Positions 47,376 to 61,049 of a stretch of 64,000 nt of DNA are shown piece after piece. The translations under genes were made by a program, and so were the position numbers. The first letter of the stretch is position 1; each line of letters opens with the position of its first letter. The notes beneath the pieces were generated by a model, which saw only the letters and a list, made by a program, of their open reading frames with translations, made no database searches and was not told where the DNA came from. The DNA is from Otis tarda (lineage: Eukaryota; Chordata; Aves; Otidiformes; Otididae), in the NCBI GenBank assembly GCA_026413225.1, contig CM048560.1:16853501-16917500 (forward strand), written 5' to 3'.

Positions 47376-50300
47376 AACTAATACTGCAAGGATTTAAAAT
47401 AATAGAAAATGTTTCACATAATATAAATCTATAAGCAGAGTATTATATTTAAGTCTTAATATCTACATAGTTGGATTATCTTATATCTTGACAATCATAC
47501 TAAGTAATCTTGCTTCCTTTCTCCTTCCTTTGATTCAGTGTTTCATTCTTATGCATTAACAATGCTCTGGGCCATAAAATACTGTATTAATATTAGTTTG
47601 TCACAGTAGACTAAATTTAGAACAACTCATTAATATGGGAGAGTAAAAGGCATTCTGCCAGGAGTGTGAGCGACTCTATAAGCTCTTAAGGCTATAAGTT
47701 ATGCAGATATGCCACTTGAACTAGAGAGCTAGCAATTCTTTTTGTTACTAATAAGAGATTCTATTAGTTGAAGCCGATTCTATTTCTAATTAAGAAATGT
47801 GGAAAAAAGCAATTTTACCATTGGATGTGTCTCTGATGTGTAGCCGGAATAAACCATACACCATCTTTCTCTGCTTTCTGGTCAGATAGGATTAGTGGCA
47901 CATGCACAGAATGAATTTTCCCCTGCAGTATACAGGAAAAAACAACTCCACTGTAGTATTTTCTTTGGCACAATCATAATCTGTGTATCCAGAAGAAAGT
48001 CCAACAATCAGAGCTGTTTCAAAACAAATCTTGTAATGTTTAGAATTGCCCCAGTGAAGAAAGTTTTCATTTTTCACAAATACAGTCTTTCATTTGTATA
48101 GTTTCATGCCAGTAATGCCTTCTCAAAGGTTGTCAAATATTAATTTTTTTAAATTTGGTCCCTTGCTAAGCTACAAATATTCATGTTTAACACCAAGTAG
48201 CAGTTCAGGGGCTGACAACAGTATGTACCTTTTGAATGATGCATAGAAAGCAGCAGTTAGCACAAAGACAAAGCCACCAGATTGGTCTCAGGGAAACCCA
48301 GTGCCTGAATTTTTCATGATTCCTCTAGCACTTAAAGAATAAGAAACTGGCTACTACTGTTGGGAGATCAGCATTGTGAAGGTCAGAGCCCAAAAACATG
48401 CAAGTGAATCAGGTTTTGCCTGGGGAAAGTGAAAAGGGATTTAAGCTGCTTAAGAGAATTATAAAGATTTTCTTAAATGCATTTTACAAACACTGTAGTA
48501 GCTAAACAATAGCTATAAAAATGATGGGAGAATCATATCCACCTACTATTCATTGCCTGTAAGTCTCAAATGACAGAGAAAAGATCTTTCCTTTATGTCT
48601 GAAGGCTTAAAACGTCCCGAGATCATTCTTTTTCTTACAGACTTTCCATTACCATTCTTTTGCCTTTTAAGAACTGCAATGACGTCAGAAGAAAATTGAT
48701 AAACGGGAAGTGTAAAATAAATTCAATAATTTCATCTATGCTTACAAAAATGCAACTGCAATAAAGTGATGTCTTAATTACTTCACAGCCCAGTGGCTTC
48801 TGTATGTGTTTATTTTCCATAGCAGACAAACTTTACTTGATCTCATAATTATTTGTAGACAGTATAAATTCATTCCAAGGGGAAAAAAAAAAAAGAAAAA
48901 AAAAACAAAACCAGAAACTGCTTAGAAAAACATTACACTGTTTAAGCAACTGATGGCTTCACCTGTCATCATCTAGTTAAGCTCTTAATGAGTTATTTTC
49001 TATTCTTGGTCACAGCTGATTTTTTTTTAAATATAAGTCCCTTTGAACAGCTGGGAGTTACAGCATCCTTTGATCACAGTACTCTGAATTTTCAGTCAAA
49101 ATGAGGACATTTTTGTCTTTACTTGGGCTATTTTTACAAGTGTATTTCTTCAAGTATGTTTTTGGGCATTACTTTGCAGGAATACAAGATGCTGAACAAT
49201 TAACGTATACATTTTTCCATAAATGTTTATAAATTTAGTAACGGGAGAAAGCTTTGCCACAAGAAACCTCAGCTCTTTTGAAGGCAGTTTTCTAATGATG
49301 ACCCTTGGCATGCTAGCCCACATGGGATTCCTCCGAGAAGAGTCTGATGAAAATTAGTCTATTCTCATTTCAAACAGAATTTTGCTGAAGTCCTGATCAG
49401 AGCATCAGCATGGAGTCCAGGGAGACAACACACGCTACTTGATTCACTCCGCAGCCTCCCTCTCCTGGTAATTGTTGCAGGAACACATAGTGACAAGACT
49501 ATAGGATGTGAGGGGTCTGGATGTACTCAGGCTGTTACTCTCTGTTTAAAGATTTAAACCATCAGGGTATGATAAGGCTTTTTGATGTTCATTGAACATG
49601 GAGCTTGGGTACAGAAGAAGGGGAAAGGGCTTCACCGGAAGGCAATCATCTTTCAGAGCCACAGTAAGACTGAGAGAGGTGGGAAAATCTCAGTCTCAGC
49701 ATAGACATGGAACAAAGGGAGATGAAAGGGCTAGGGTGAAGAAGGGGCCAGATCTGGCTGTGAGGCAGAACTTGCACTAAAAGATAGTTCGATGCCGTAA
49801 AAAGCAGAAAAAACATTTAGTGTTCTTGCTCCATTAACACACACTTTTGGCTAAAATTTAACTATTCTGCACATTTTTTACAGTTTATGTTGACACTAGG
49901 TTTAAACAATGCCTCCGGCTTATTTTGAAATTATTTAATGAATGTACTTTGTCAGATGAACATCATTTCCTAATTATACAGAGAAATATTAAATGATGAG
50001 CTACTTTAAAGAGTGGATACAGTCTTTTCTTTCCTAAGGGACAAACCGAAAACAGGCTGGTGCCATACGCTGCTTTATAATGTGTAGGATGTTGCGGGGG
50101 GGGGAGCGACACACAGAAATTTTCTGTGTCTTGACAAAGCGAGATCTATAGCTAAGCGCTTTAGACAAACATGAAGAGATATTACCATCACCAAGCAAGG
50201 CTGATACGCCACCGTTTCATCAGCCAGAAAGGAATGACTATTTCCAAGGATAATTAAGGGCCTAATCCTGCACCGTGAATGGTGATGAGCACTTTGACTC

Positions 50301-53300
50301 TCATTAGCTTTAAAGGGAGATGAGAGGAATCAGTGGGTCACAGGATCAGGCTCTAAAATGAAAGAGAGATTTGAAGGAGTCATCCGCACAATTTCATACA
50401 CGAGGAGGAGGAGAAAGACAGTTTGATCTGAGCATCGCTTCTATGCTCTGGGAGTTTCACAGCACCTCCACTGTACAGCACTGTAATTTTGTAGGTCCAA
50501 TAGGCATTTGCCAGCATTAGCTGCTCTGAAATAAGAGAGAAGGTAAAGGATTCGCACAGAAAGCTGAGTGTTAAGCTGATCAAAGTTAGAGTTACAGGGA
50601 TTTATATGCACCTTTCTAGCTAAGAAACACTGTCTGCTTTTTTATACCAATCTCAGTGGGCCAAATTTATCCTGATGTAACTCAAAGCGTATCAGAAGAA
50701 TTACTGCAGAGATAAAGTGGACCTAGTCTCCCTCTGATGTTATTTATACTCTGTATGTTTTGGTCTATAACAGCATATATAGTTAGGAGGGTTGCCTGAC
50801 TGCAGTCACTTACAAGGGTGCAAATATTGACTTCAGCAAAGTTAATTCTGAGTTTGATGAAGAATACATATCAAAGATACACATCAAAGCAGTAACAAGG
50901 GCTATTCCTAAAAGCCATTCCTATATATTCACCGGTGTTCTTAACTTGGCATTAAGAGCTGTGTTGATACTCACATTAGGCTGTGCATTCTCCTTCAAGT
51001 CTGAAGGCTGACCCCCTTCTTCTAACAGTTAAAAGCCATATACGCATCTGCTGTGAAACAAGTTGGTCCTGCAGCATGGACTGTGAACAGTCTGCTTCTG
51101 TGAAAGTGCTTAGCATGTATGTTTGGAATCCAAGATTGGCTTTCAAATCCAAGGTTGACACGTAAGAGACTTAAGCATATAAGTCCTACTGAAATTCAAA
51201 GAGACTTGTCTTCCCAGATCAGTTAGGTTTTCTGAACATTAGATCCTATTGCAGTACAGCAAGAGTTGCCTCCCAGCTAAGGCTTTGAAATATCTTGCCA
51301 ACAAAATAACACTGCCACAAAATTAACACAAAGAATAAAAACAACCGGTGTAAGTGGAGTCTTTCTGTGATCAGCCTACTTAGAAAACTGCAAGATCTCT
51401 AAAAATTGATTCCTCTCTATCCAGGACCCTCTCGATATTTCGTATGAGGAAAGACACACTCTAGTTAATGCCCCATGTGACAGCCCAGATAAGGCCCACT
51501 TTATTGGCCACTCTATTGGCCAACTTCCACTCAGAAAGGAATGGGACTTCCCTTGCTGCCATTATCCAGAGAGCCCTATGTCCAAACTCGTCTGTCATCT
51601 TCTACGATGATTTTGTTATGAAAACTTTGCTTCATTCTGAGAAAGAAAGGAAGTGCAATCATCTTCTGTCATTGTTCTGAACAGTGTGAACGGAACAGTA
51701 AGCCTAAGTGCCTTGCAGGAAGCTACAGACAAGACCAGAAGATTCTACTATGCCATCAAAGTCTCTGGAGGCATATTTGATGTGGTGTTTACGTAACAGC
51801 AGTTGCAGGAAACAGAAGTCGAAGAACAGCATTTTTTTTTATTTAAATGGAAAATGTATTCCCTTTCTTTCATTTCCTTTAGTTGCTGCCACACAACATA
51901 TTCATCTGCAGCCAAAGAAATTATGCATGGAGCAGTAGCTCACCCAACCCCCTGTGGCTTCAGCTGACACTTTAGAAGCTGGGATCGGAAATGCAGTCCC
52001 AGACCATGGATGTCCCAGTTTTTCCATACAGCGCTCCTTCCTCAGACAAGTTAAAAATACAACTTTGTATGAACTGACAACCAACAGCAGTGAAAAGGGC
52101 CAAAGTTTGTATGATTCATTGCAGTCACCACAGGTACAAAATGTTTAGGAACCAAAAAAGCCACAGTGGGATTGACAACTTCAGCCCATGGCTGGAGGAA
52201 GCAAGTTCTGGAAACACAAATTTAACCTGATTATTTGTGACACAGTCAATCGTGGTGTAAGTGCTATAATAGACATATACTGCAACAAGAACAAAAATCA
52301 CACCAGTTGCTTTTATGTTATTATACTTCCGGGTGCTCTCACAAAAACTTTCCCCAGAAAAATCAATAAAGTGAATTGTGCCCAGCAGTCACCCATTAAA
52401 GAATTAAATCCATCCACCAACACAAAACAACGAAGAAAAAAAAACTAACAAGCTATGCATTTGGCTTTGTTTGACTTTGCCTGCCAGAGAATGAGAACGC
52501 AAGGCTGGGTGTAATTTAATGCAAACTTTGGCCTATCCTGGTCATGCATATGACTGACCCTCAGGGCAAGACCATCAATTTTCTATTAAAGATCAGAGAG
52601 TTGACATATCAAAGTCAACATCTAGCTGAATAACTGCAGTAACTTGATAATAATTCTTTTGTGGATTTCAGAGTGGCTTTTCCGTAAAGTATCAGAAAGG
52701 TAGCAGTTTTCAATCCTGACCCAACAAGATCTGAATATGAAATAAAGGATTTGAGCTTGATCTCCCCATGATGTGAGGATGAATGTTCTGGTAAATGTTA
52801 ACTTAGTGCTCTGAATAGCTCAGTAATAGATGGGTTTAGGCGGTAATAGGTTTAAAATGTCAACTTATTGAATAATAATTTCATGTTGTACAAATACTAC
52901 ATGTAAGAAGGGATTTGTTTTGCAAATTTTGAAATAAATGAATGGATTTGTGATGTCCTTCACTGTTCTGGTCAGAATGTTATACAAGAACAGAAATTAG
53001 TTTTGCTTCAGTAACATCCCTCGTTGGTTCCCTGCATTATTCTGCATACGTGTTGTAACTCACATGTCATGTTTACTCCTTACCGTTAAGTAATCTGATG
53101 TGTGTTTTGGCCCTCATGACAAGAATGATAATTATTCATTGTGCAAATAAGACAGGAAAAAAAAGTTTAACAGGTTTTTCTTAAAATTCTGTCACTCAAA
53201 CTAAGGACAGTGTTAAAACATCCTTCCATCACTTACATCCAAACAATTCCTACCAAGCTCTTACTGAAGCAAGATCTAACACAACCATCAGATTCTGAAG

Positions 53301-55112
53301 CAACAACAATCCAATGCTGCCTGGCTGCCAGCACGTGGATGGAAGCACTCAAGCTGCTCCTTTTTCACATCACGCTATTTCAGCCATTGCCTCCTGTCTG
53401 GGCACTGATGTTAAGCAACCTGTAGAGTATTGCTAGCATACTCAGGAAGATGATGCCAAGCAATTGACCATATGGCATTTTGGAACATAAAGGCATTCTG
53501 GGGGCCTTTTCATTTTTTAATTATGTTTTTCTTTATTTATTCTCAGCTTGCTTCCTTCCAAATCTTGCACTGAACTGCTATCTATGTACACTTTCACACT
53601 TATGTAAGTGATTTTCATTTTAGCTTACATAAGTTTTAATCCACCGCACTTAAATTGATACCAAATTACTTGTGGTTGAACCCTAACAGTTTCATTTTGC
53701 TAACTGACCCTGAAATTATTAATCTTTAGCTTCATTAATGAAGACCCGAAGATGTAAACTGACTCAAAACTGTTCAGAAACTCATTATTTATGAATCAGG
53801 AAGAGATAGGATAGCGAGGAGGGTTAGCTAGGCTTAGTTATTCCTTCTGCTTCCTCTTGATGAGTGCCAATAGCTGCACGGTTCATTCCCTAGTAAGAAT
53901 CCATGCAGCTCAAAGCCCCATCTTCCAGACCTGCTGGAGGACTGGTGGTCGCACCTGCTGTACTCAATTATTCCATGGCCTATTTTGCACAAATAGCTTC
54001 ATGCATTCAGGTTTATTTAAATCCCCCCAAAGAAGCACAGGACTTTACATCACTCGGCAAATAACCCTGTCCCAGTTTCAGATCGTGAACCAGACTTCAG
54101 GTGGTTAAGTGATTGAGGCACACCTCAGTTAAGCGTGATGCTGTTCTTTGCTTCTTGACCCCAAATTGTTGAGTAGCATGGCCACAAGGTTAAATAAGTT
54201 TTATGTTTTAGCCCAGAATAAGGTGTAGTTCTGGGCAAAGGGATTATATCCAAATTGTCCTATGCTGAAAGAACCAAGAGCCTAAATTCCTGCGGAGCTG
54301 TGCCCCAACCACTCCTCTGTGGAAGTGGGTAGCTTGAAAGGCAGACCCTGCTGGGAGACATAATGGTTAGGAGCATCCAGCCATTTCTATGGGAACTGGC
54401 TGTGATACCATAAAACAATAAGCAATTATTTCAGTCCAAGATCAGGCACAAGGAGGAGGGGAGAGGGTGGGCTGTGGAAAGCAGTTCTTCACTCTCATAC
54501 CAATATCTTAGAGAACAATATAGGGATTACAGGAAATCATAAGCCAAGTAAACTGCTTTTCGGATAAGTATTTTCCGCTTACAAGGCTGCCCCAAGGCAA
54601 AAGTTGCTCTTTAAACAGAATTTGATTTTAAGGGCAAATTTACAATTATAATTAGCTGCAACAAGCAGCCAAACCCAGAGGGAGGGCTGTGTTCAGGTCC
54701 TAAGTACAGTTCCTCATGGTCTGGCAGCATATTCAAGAGCACTTGCCTTGTCACTTGCCCCCAGGTAACACCCTCCAGACAGCTTGTGGGTCATGCAGAC
54801 AGAGGGACTCCCGTGCTCCTAGAAAGAAAAGAGAGTGGAGCTGGGGTCACGGGTTGGAAACAAGTATGTAAGTAAATAAAGCATTTTAAAGCTGATCACG
54901 GAGCTGACTAAGCTCAAAGAAACTAGCAGCATAGAGTAACTTGAAAAATTATGAGGCTGAACCCCCAACTTTTGCTTCAGCTTTGCCTGAAGTCTTAAGT
55001 TGATTCATACAAACAGCACTTCAAACTGGGGAAAATAGGGGGAAAAAACCCAAAACCCACAACCAAAAACCCAAATAACAAAATATAATAAAGCAGTTGA
55101 GATACCCATGGC
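47376..55112. other. AT-rich noncoding DNA
   Basis: No gene or named interspersed repeat is recognised in this long stretch. An A-rich tract lies at 48883-48910 and a G-run near 50094-50104. All frames are below 90 codons, mostly overlapping, and none has a motif. Confidence 0.55.
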
Positions 55113-55135
55113 GGGGGGTGGGGTGGGGGTGGTGG
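55113..55135 (+). repeat. G-rich tract, possible G-quadruplex
   Basis: Runs of six, four and five G separated by single T are followed by two GG pairs, all on the plus strand. Three long runs plus GG pairs could form a two-layer or bulged quadruplex. No promoter or exon is recognised beside it. Confidence 0.6.
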
Positions 55136-55307
55136 TGTCAATTCTTAGAAGACAACACAATTTTAGTCCAAGATGTACCAAGATATACCTTAAATTATGA
55201 CCTTACAGAGAACAACAAGATGATACAGGAGGCCAATAAGTATCTTCAGCACGAACCAAAGAGTGGAAAGAAGCTTGAATAATTAGTGCCACTGGCACAC
55301 AAACAAT

Positions 55308-55349
55308 GTTATATTTAGGTTAGAAGACGTTATATTTAGGTTAGAAGAC
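55308..55349. repeat. Perfect tandem duplication of 21 bases
   Basis: Positions 55308-55328 and 55329-55349 are identical, containing TATATTTAGGTTAGAAGAC. The next bases, ATTATAT, resemble the start of a third unit with one change. The perfect identity points to a recent slippage event. Confidence 0.95.
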
Positions 55350-58300
55350 ATTATATCTGAATCCAGTCACTGTAACAGCCAAAAATTCTAATGGTGTACC
55401 GTAAATGGGAATGCCAGACAAGCAGGTCAAAATTCTCTGTGCTAGTGGTGCTGAGGACCCTGCTCATCCCTGGCTGCCCACTGACTTCATTATCTGTTAC
55501 AAGCACAAGTGGGCTTAAATTTTATCCAAAATTATTGTATATATAGTAGAAGTTCAAAAGCAGACCATAGAAAAAAAGGGGGGAACACAGGAGGAAAAAA
55601 GATCTCTCTCAAAATCTATGCCTCCCTAATTTGATCAGAAACTGTGATGGTTACAATATTCACTGGAGTTTCCAGTTGGAAATATAGAAGCATTAAAGTC
55701 TTTCCTAACAGCACCATCAGCAAAACCTTTCCCTCCAGACTCTCTGCCCGCTCCAACAGAGCAGTTTGGCCAGGGATCATAAATTGGCTTCCTGAAGCCA
55801 TCTCCCTCCTCCATGTAAAAACATAACTCATGAGAGCACACAGCCGCTCCCAGGTAACTGGCCTGTGGGTAACACCGTTACTGCCTGCATATTCAGACAA
55901 ACGCTTCCTCCCTCACTCCACAAAAGAAAATCCAAAAGTTCAGATCTTCCACAAAAAGAGAGCTAAGCTGGTGGTGGAAATAAAGTAAAAGTTTCTCCTT
56001 CTTTCCCTAAACATACGAAAGTCAAGCTTCTAGACAGGTACTATCACTGAAGAGTCGGGCTAACAGAAATACGATGCCACAAGAAGCTGAATAGCTTAAC
56101 TTGGAGCAGCCGGTGGGTGAACCTTGGGGCAGGGGTGCTAAACAACTAAGACTGAGATACTTTCAGGAGCAGTCAAATTAACCTCCAAAAACCCCTAACA
56201 GGCTTTGAATTTGGAAGGAACTCACGCTCTAGCTAGTATTTTCTGAAGGCCCAAGCAAATGGCAAAAACGTAGTTAACTCAACTACAAAGACTGAAAGAT
56301 CTGATGTTTTCTCTATCAGAACGAAAGCAGGCATGAGGCAAGTATCTTGGTGCCAACTGTACATCCCGAGTGCTCTGCAGGAATACTTTCCCTGAAGTCA
56401 AAGACCACTCTTGGAACCAACACTACAGCTTGCATTCTCTACAGAAGAGGTGATCTTAAGGCGTGATGTAACGTCATTACCCAAAGATCTATCTTACTCA
56501 AATAACTATCAGCCAAACTTAGGAAAACTTATCCCTCCACTTACAAGAAATCTGGATAGTGGGATCTGCCTTGGAACAGAATCTTTTCTATCACAGTTCA
56601 GTTAATGTACAAAAAATATAGGTCCTAAGGAGAAATCAAATTCACATGAAGTCACACAGCATTAGCTCCTCTATAGAAGAGTTGTTTTTTCTCCAAAGTT
56701 TTGTTTTCATTTTTTCATGTTAAAATGTTATTTTTTCCTGTTAGCAAACTCTTAGTTTTCCAAAGACTAAAGGACACCCACCACGTTAGAAAAGAGTCAA
56801 ACCAAAACCTTTTTAAAAAGCAGAGAAAAAGCTATGTAAGACAGGCAGCCCCAGCAGCTCTGTGACGCAGACAGTTTCTCAGAATGCAGAATTTAGGCCA
56901 TGAAATCTTCCCTGGCTGTGTCCTCTGACCTCCACAATTACATCTGTTTTGTAACAGAGCAGCCTGCCACTGGAAGGTTAGTTATTAGTATCCAAAGGCC
57001 TCCCTGTATTGCTCATATTACATATGCAAGTCTCATCCTTTGGCAGAATCTAACCTTTATTTTTTCCACTCTTGAAAATAAAGCTTATGTCAAGGGGGCA
57101 AAGCCTGCGGTGTCATCTTCCTCCTCTCTGCCTACCATATGCACGGCCTAGGGCAGCACTGGAAAGAGGCAAGGATTTGCCCTTACAATAAGCAGCATCG
57201 TAACAGCTGTAAGGCCAGCCCCACGGACCCACATGCATTGTCACGAGTGCACGTTTGGGCACATCTGCCTGGGCTCCAGGTCAGTGAAGCTATAAGGCTA
57301 GCATTTAGCCTGTTTCTTTAAACAATCCATAGATATTAAACAGCATCCTTGATGGTACATGAAAAGCAGGTGTTTTTCATACCAAGCAATGCAGAATTTA
57401 TAGAGGAATGCTACAACACAGCTACCAAAAGAGCACTCAATATACAGAGGAACATAAATTGCACAGCTGAAATCATCATGCCATATTTTTAGCTGCAAAC
57501 TTGTTAAACCCACATTCATTTGCCTCCACCAAAATATTTCATTCTCTTTGATTAACAAATCTTTCTTAAATGAGGTTCAGTCCTACACGAATGCAAAATG
57601 GATGTGTGTTTTTTAAAGCACTGAAACTGATTTGCATTTCAGCAAATTGATACATCTATAGGACAACTTTAATAAAAAGGCTCAGCTCTTTCAGATTATT
57701 TGGTCTCTGTGTTGGTTTTGCTGGTGCTTATAAAGTTATCTTAAAAAATGAAGGCAAATCAGGGATCCATAGGTAATCTAAGAAGCACAACATTCATGCT
57801 TGTTTATATCAGTATTTTCAGCTAGTACATATACATGATTTATTTGCAAACAAATTAATTAATGTTTCAGTAGCTGTTTGCAGCCAGTCTGTGATCTAGT
57901 TTAAACAGAGATGACACTTTTTTTTTATTCCACAGGGGCAACTTCAAGTGCTCATAGATTATATTCTTACTATCAGTCTAAATGATAAAAGAGTAGCGAA
58001 TCCTGAAACAGCATAGTCGACTTTATAAGATCAGTGTGCTTCCACACATCCAGTTATTCCCCAATGCCATCTTTCCTGTGTTATCTTTTAATTAAGGCTG
58101 CATAATGCCAGTTTATAAACAAATCTCTAAGTAAGATCAAAACCTGACATATTTTAAATGTTTTTCATTCTCTAGTTTGTGGTCTCCTGGGGGTATTATT
58201 CTAAAATGTACATCTCTGTATGAAATGACTTTTTTTATCGCATTGTGTATTATGAAAAGAAATGTTTGAATATTGTTCTGTAACCTGACAACAAACAAAC

Positions 58301-58400
58301 AAATGAAAGAACAAATGCTGGGTAGCGTAAAAGATAAGCATAGTATACAGTAGGTAGATCACTGCAGAAAACATTACTATACTGTGTGATTTTATTTCTC
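55350..58400. other. Noncoding DNA
   Basis: No gene is recognised. A 94-codon minus frame at 55616-55900 overlaps a 68-codon minus frame and a 60-codon plus frame. None shows a family motif. Simple tracts are short. Confidence 0.55.
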
Positions 58401-58428
58401 TTTTTTTTAAAAAAAAAAAAAAAAAAAA
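58401..58428. repeat. T8A20 tract
   Basis: Eight T residues run directly into twenty A residues, so the first sixteen bases are self-complementary. It is simple-sequence DNA whose length is probably variable. Confidence 0.9.
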
Positions 58429-58439
58429 CCTACAAGACA

Positions 58440-59550
58440 AAATCCCCAAAGCCTCGCTAGACTAAATTTCCTCCTTCTTCTTTGAACAGACTACACAGAT
58501 TTTGTTGACTAATTGAGATCAATCCCAGTTGTAAATCGCCTTGCTATCTTACAGCTTTAATTAAGCTACCAGAGGGAGTTGTTTATCAATTAACACTTGT
58601 TACAAATTATTAGTAATTATATGGACTTTGCGTATATACTTCAGCCAGTAAAGACTAAGCCATACTTCCCTGTGACAGAAATTAACTCAGATACACTGTA
58701 TAATATTTTTCTTACAAAAACCCCAATCAGCACAAAAAAAAAAAAAAAAGGAAATTAGATTGGCATAGGAAGACCTGAAGTAATCCATGGTATTACTTTT
58801 AACTAAATGCAACAAATTTTAGCATTTCTTGTGCTTAAATGTAGGCAATTAAACTAAGTGAATGAAGTTAGTCAAACTCTTTTTAAACAATGGTAGCATT
58901 GTTTAATGGGTTGCATGTGTTTCCTTTTTGAGTAACAAACATCTTAAATAAGGAACATTACGTAAAAGTTGATAATGTATTCAAACATTAAAGCTACCTA
59001 TTGCTCTGTGCACTACATTCTGTGATAATTTTAATTGGCTTAATTGAGATGCACAAGTCTGATTAATGTTTAATTCCTTTATATTAAAAAAGAGAGAGTC
59101 AAGTAGTTCGACATTTCTTCAATTATGTTAGATCTTTCTAGACTTCAAAGGAATGTTACAGTAGACAGCCAGATACTGGATGAACTGATTAAAGAATAAA
59201 GACTGCTCATTATAATCTAAGAGTACAAAATTGGTCTGTGTAGCCTTTGAAAGTTGAAATTAAGAGCTGTTGAGCTAAAACTCAAGCTACAGTAATTAAC
59301 CCAATTTACAGCCATCTTCACTTACCTGGTTGACTAAGATTAGTCATTTGAAATGATCCACTAGGTTCACCGGCTCATTTATAATTCATTCTAGGACCAA
59401 TGAGATGCAATTTCACCCTACTGAAACCTTCATTTATGAGACAAAGATTTATTGCTTCTACTTAATTTGTTTCTGATTACTTAGGATAGAACCTTCCTCA
59501 TTCACATTAATGAGTAGAGAGCCTGTTCAACAACTGCTTTTTATTTTTCT
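58440..59550. promoter_or_regulatory. Possible cluster of conserved noncoding elements
   Basis: This block is AT-rich but complex. It contains repeated TTAATTAA-, CAATTAA- and TAATTA-type cores, a TTTGACT/GACTAATT segment near 58505, and a run of homeodomain-type sites at about 59020-59070. No interspersed repeat is visible except an A17 run near 58733-58749. It ends just before the candidate plus-strand exon at 59557. The regulatory reading is inferred from texture only. Confidence 0.22.
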
Positions 59551-59556
59551 CCTTAG

Positions 59557-59626
59557 TTTTTTGACTATGTAAGCAGTAAGAAGATTACAGAATCTTTTGG
59601 AATAACACAAGGGTTGCATTATAAAA
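59557..59626 (+). other. Candidate spliced exon, plus strand
   Basis: A strong pyrimidine tract ending TTTTTATTTTTCTCCTTAG precedes 70 bases followed by GTAAGT. Only the frame starting at the first base is open, for 23 codons including DYVSSKKITESFGITQG, with one base left over. The other two frames stop within the first 17 bases. No family was recognised. The signals are as good as those of real internal exons, but such pairs arise by chance at this scale. Confidence 0.2.
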
Positions 59627-61036
59627 GTAAGTACAAGTACCTTACCATAAATATGTATCAGTGCCACAGTTGCTCTTTGCTAATACAGTTTACTGTCAAG
59701 CAGAAAAGGACAGTCTGTTCTGTAGGCTCTGTGTGGATAAAGCAAAACTACTGGGTATGAAAGAGATAACTGAACCTCTACTGTAATATGAGAGAAGGGG
59801 GCAGTAAAGTTTCTTTCTTTAAAACTAACCCGTACTGGCAGGAGTTCTAAAGTTTAGCTCTATTGGCAATAAATACTGAATCAATTGATTTGAAAAGATC
59901 TTTGTCTTTTGACCAGAATAAGAACTTGAAATGCTGCACTTGACTAAAGACAGATTCACCTAGGTCTCAATTATTTACTAGCTGCAATGCTTCATAAAGA
60001 GAAAGAGAACAATCTAACAAATTTTATAATAAAGAATGGGCTTATGAATAGAAATACACTGCTAAATTATTCATAGAAAGTAGAATATGAGCATAAAAAA
60101 GGAGTCAGAAAACCAAATAGTTTTTTCCAAATGAAATCAATTGTGTTACATAGTCTATGTGATAATCACAGTAATGATTTCGTCAAGACTGTACTACACT
60201 TGGGCTTACAGGGGAGGCCTACACCCAGCAACAGGCACATGAGCTAAATGAAAACACTCCCCTACTAATCACCTTAAAGGTCTGCAAAACCAAAAATGAT
60301 AGTAGAGGAAAAAAAAGCTTTTCAAATGGAAGCAGCGCAGTGGCTAAGAGCATGCTGGAGCCTTTGAATACTGTATTTTTTGACAATATCTGTTAAATAT
60401 AATTGAACATGAAGACATATCAACACCTGATGGTTTCTCATCTGATGAAAACTCTCAGAGTTCCATTGACATTAGTTGGAGCAAAGATAATTTTCATATT
60501 CCTAGAAGATATGCCCAGTTGTTTGTAGCATCTTACTAATACTTTGTTACATTAGAGGTTTAATTGTGGAGAAATGTTGTCTTGTAATTACCTATTCACC
60601 ACAGGCAAGAGGGATTTTGCTTCCTCTGCTTTTCCATGTTAAAATAGAAGCTTATTGCTCCGGCACTGAAGTGGCCTCTTTCTGTAACACTGACAGGCCC
60701 CTTTCTCTGCACTATCAGATTTATAAATGACTAAAAAAAATTAAATACAAACAATTACAACACCAAACCTGCAACTATCTATTCTGCCATTACAAATACT
60801 TGATTGAATTTGTACAGGAACGCAAATGCCAGCTAATATAACTCTTAAAAAGAATGCTACCTTCACTTCTGGAGGAAAATGAATCAGTACCGTGGCAGAC
60901 TGACAGCCTCAAATCTCAACTATTGCAACAAAAATGCTACAAGACATGATTACTTAAACAAGATGATCTCTACACCACAGAGAGAAGGAAATATTTTTGG
61001 TAGAGAAATTACTTCAGGTAAGTTTTCTGTAACCTC
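59627..61036. other. AT-rich noncoding DNA
   Basis: No gene is recognised. A 62-codon plus frame at 60879-61067 runs through a GTAAGT donor-like site at 61019 and into the G-run that follows. Its possible acceptors lack a pyrimidine tract. Confidence 0.5.
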
Positions 61037-61049
61037 GGGGGGGGGGGGG
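61037..61049. repeat. G13 homopolymer
   Basis: Thirteen G residues are preceded by CTC and followed by AAGATGGAAA, the same immediate flanks as the G15 run at 43482. Confidence 0.9.
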
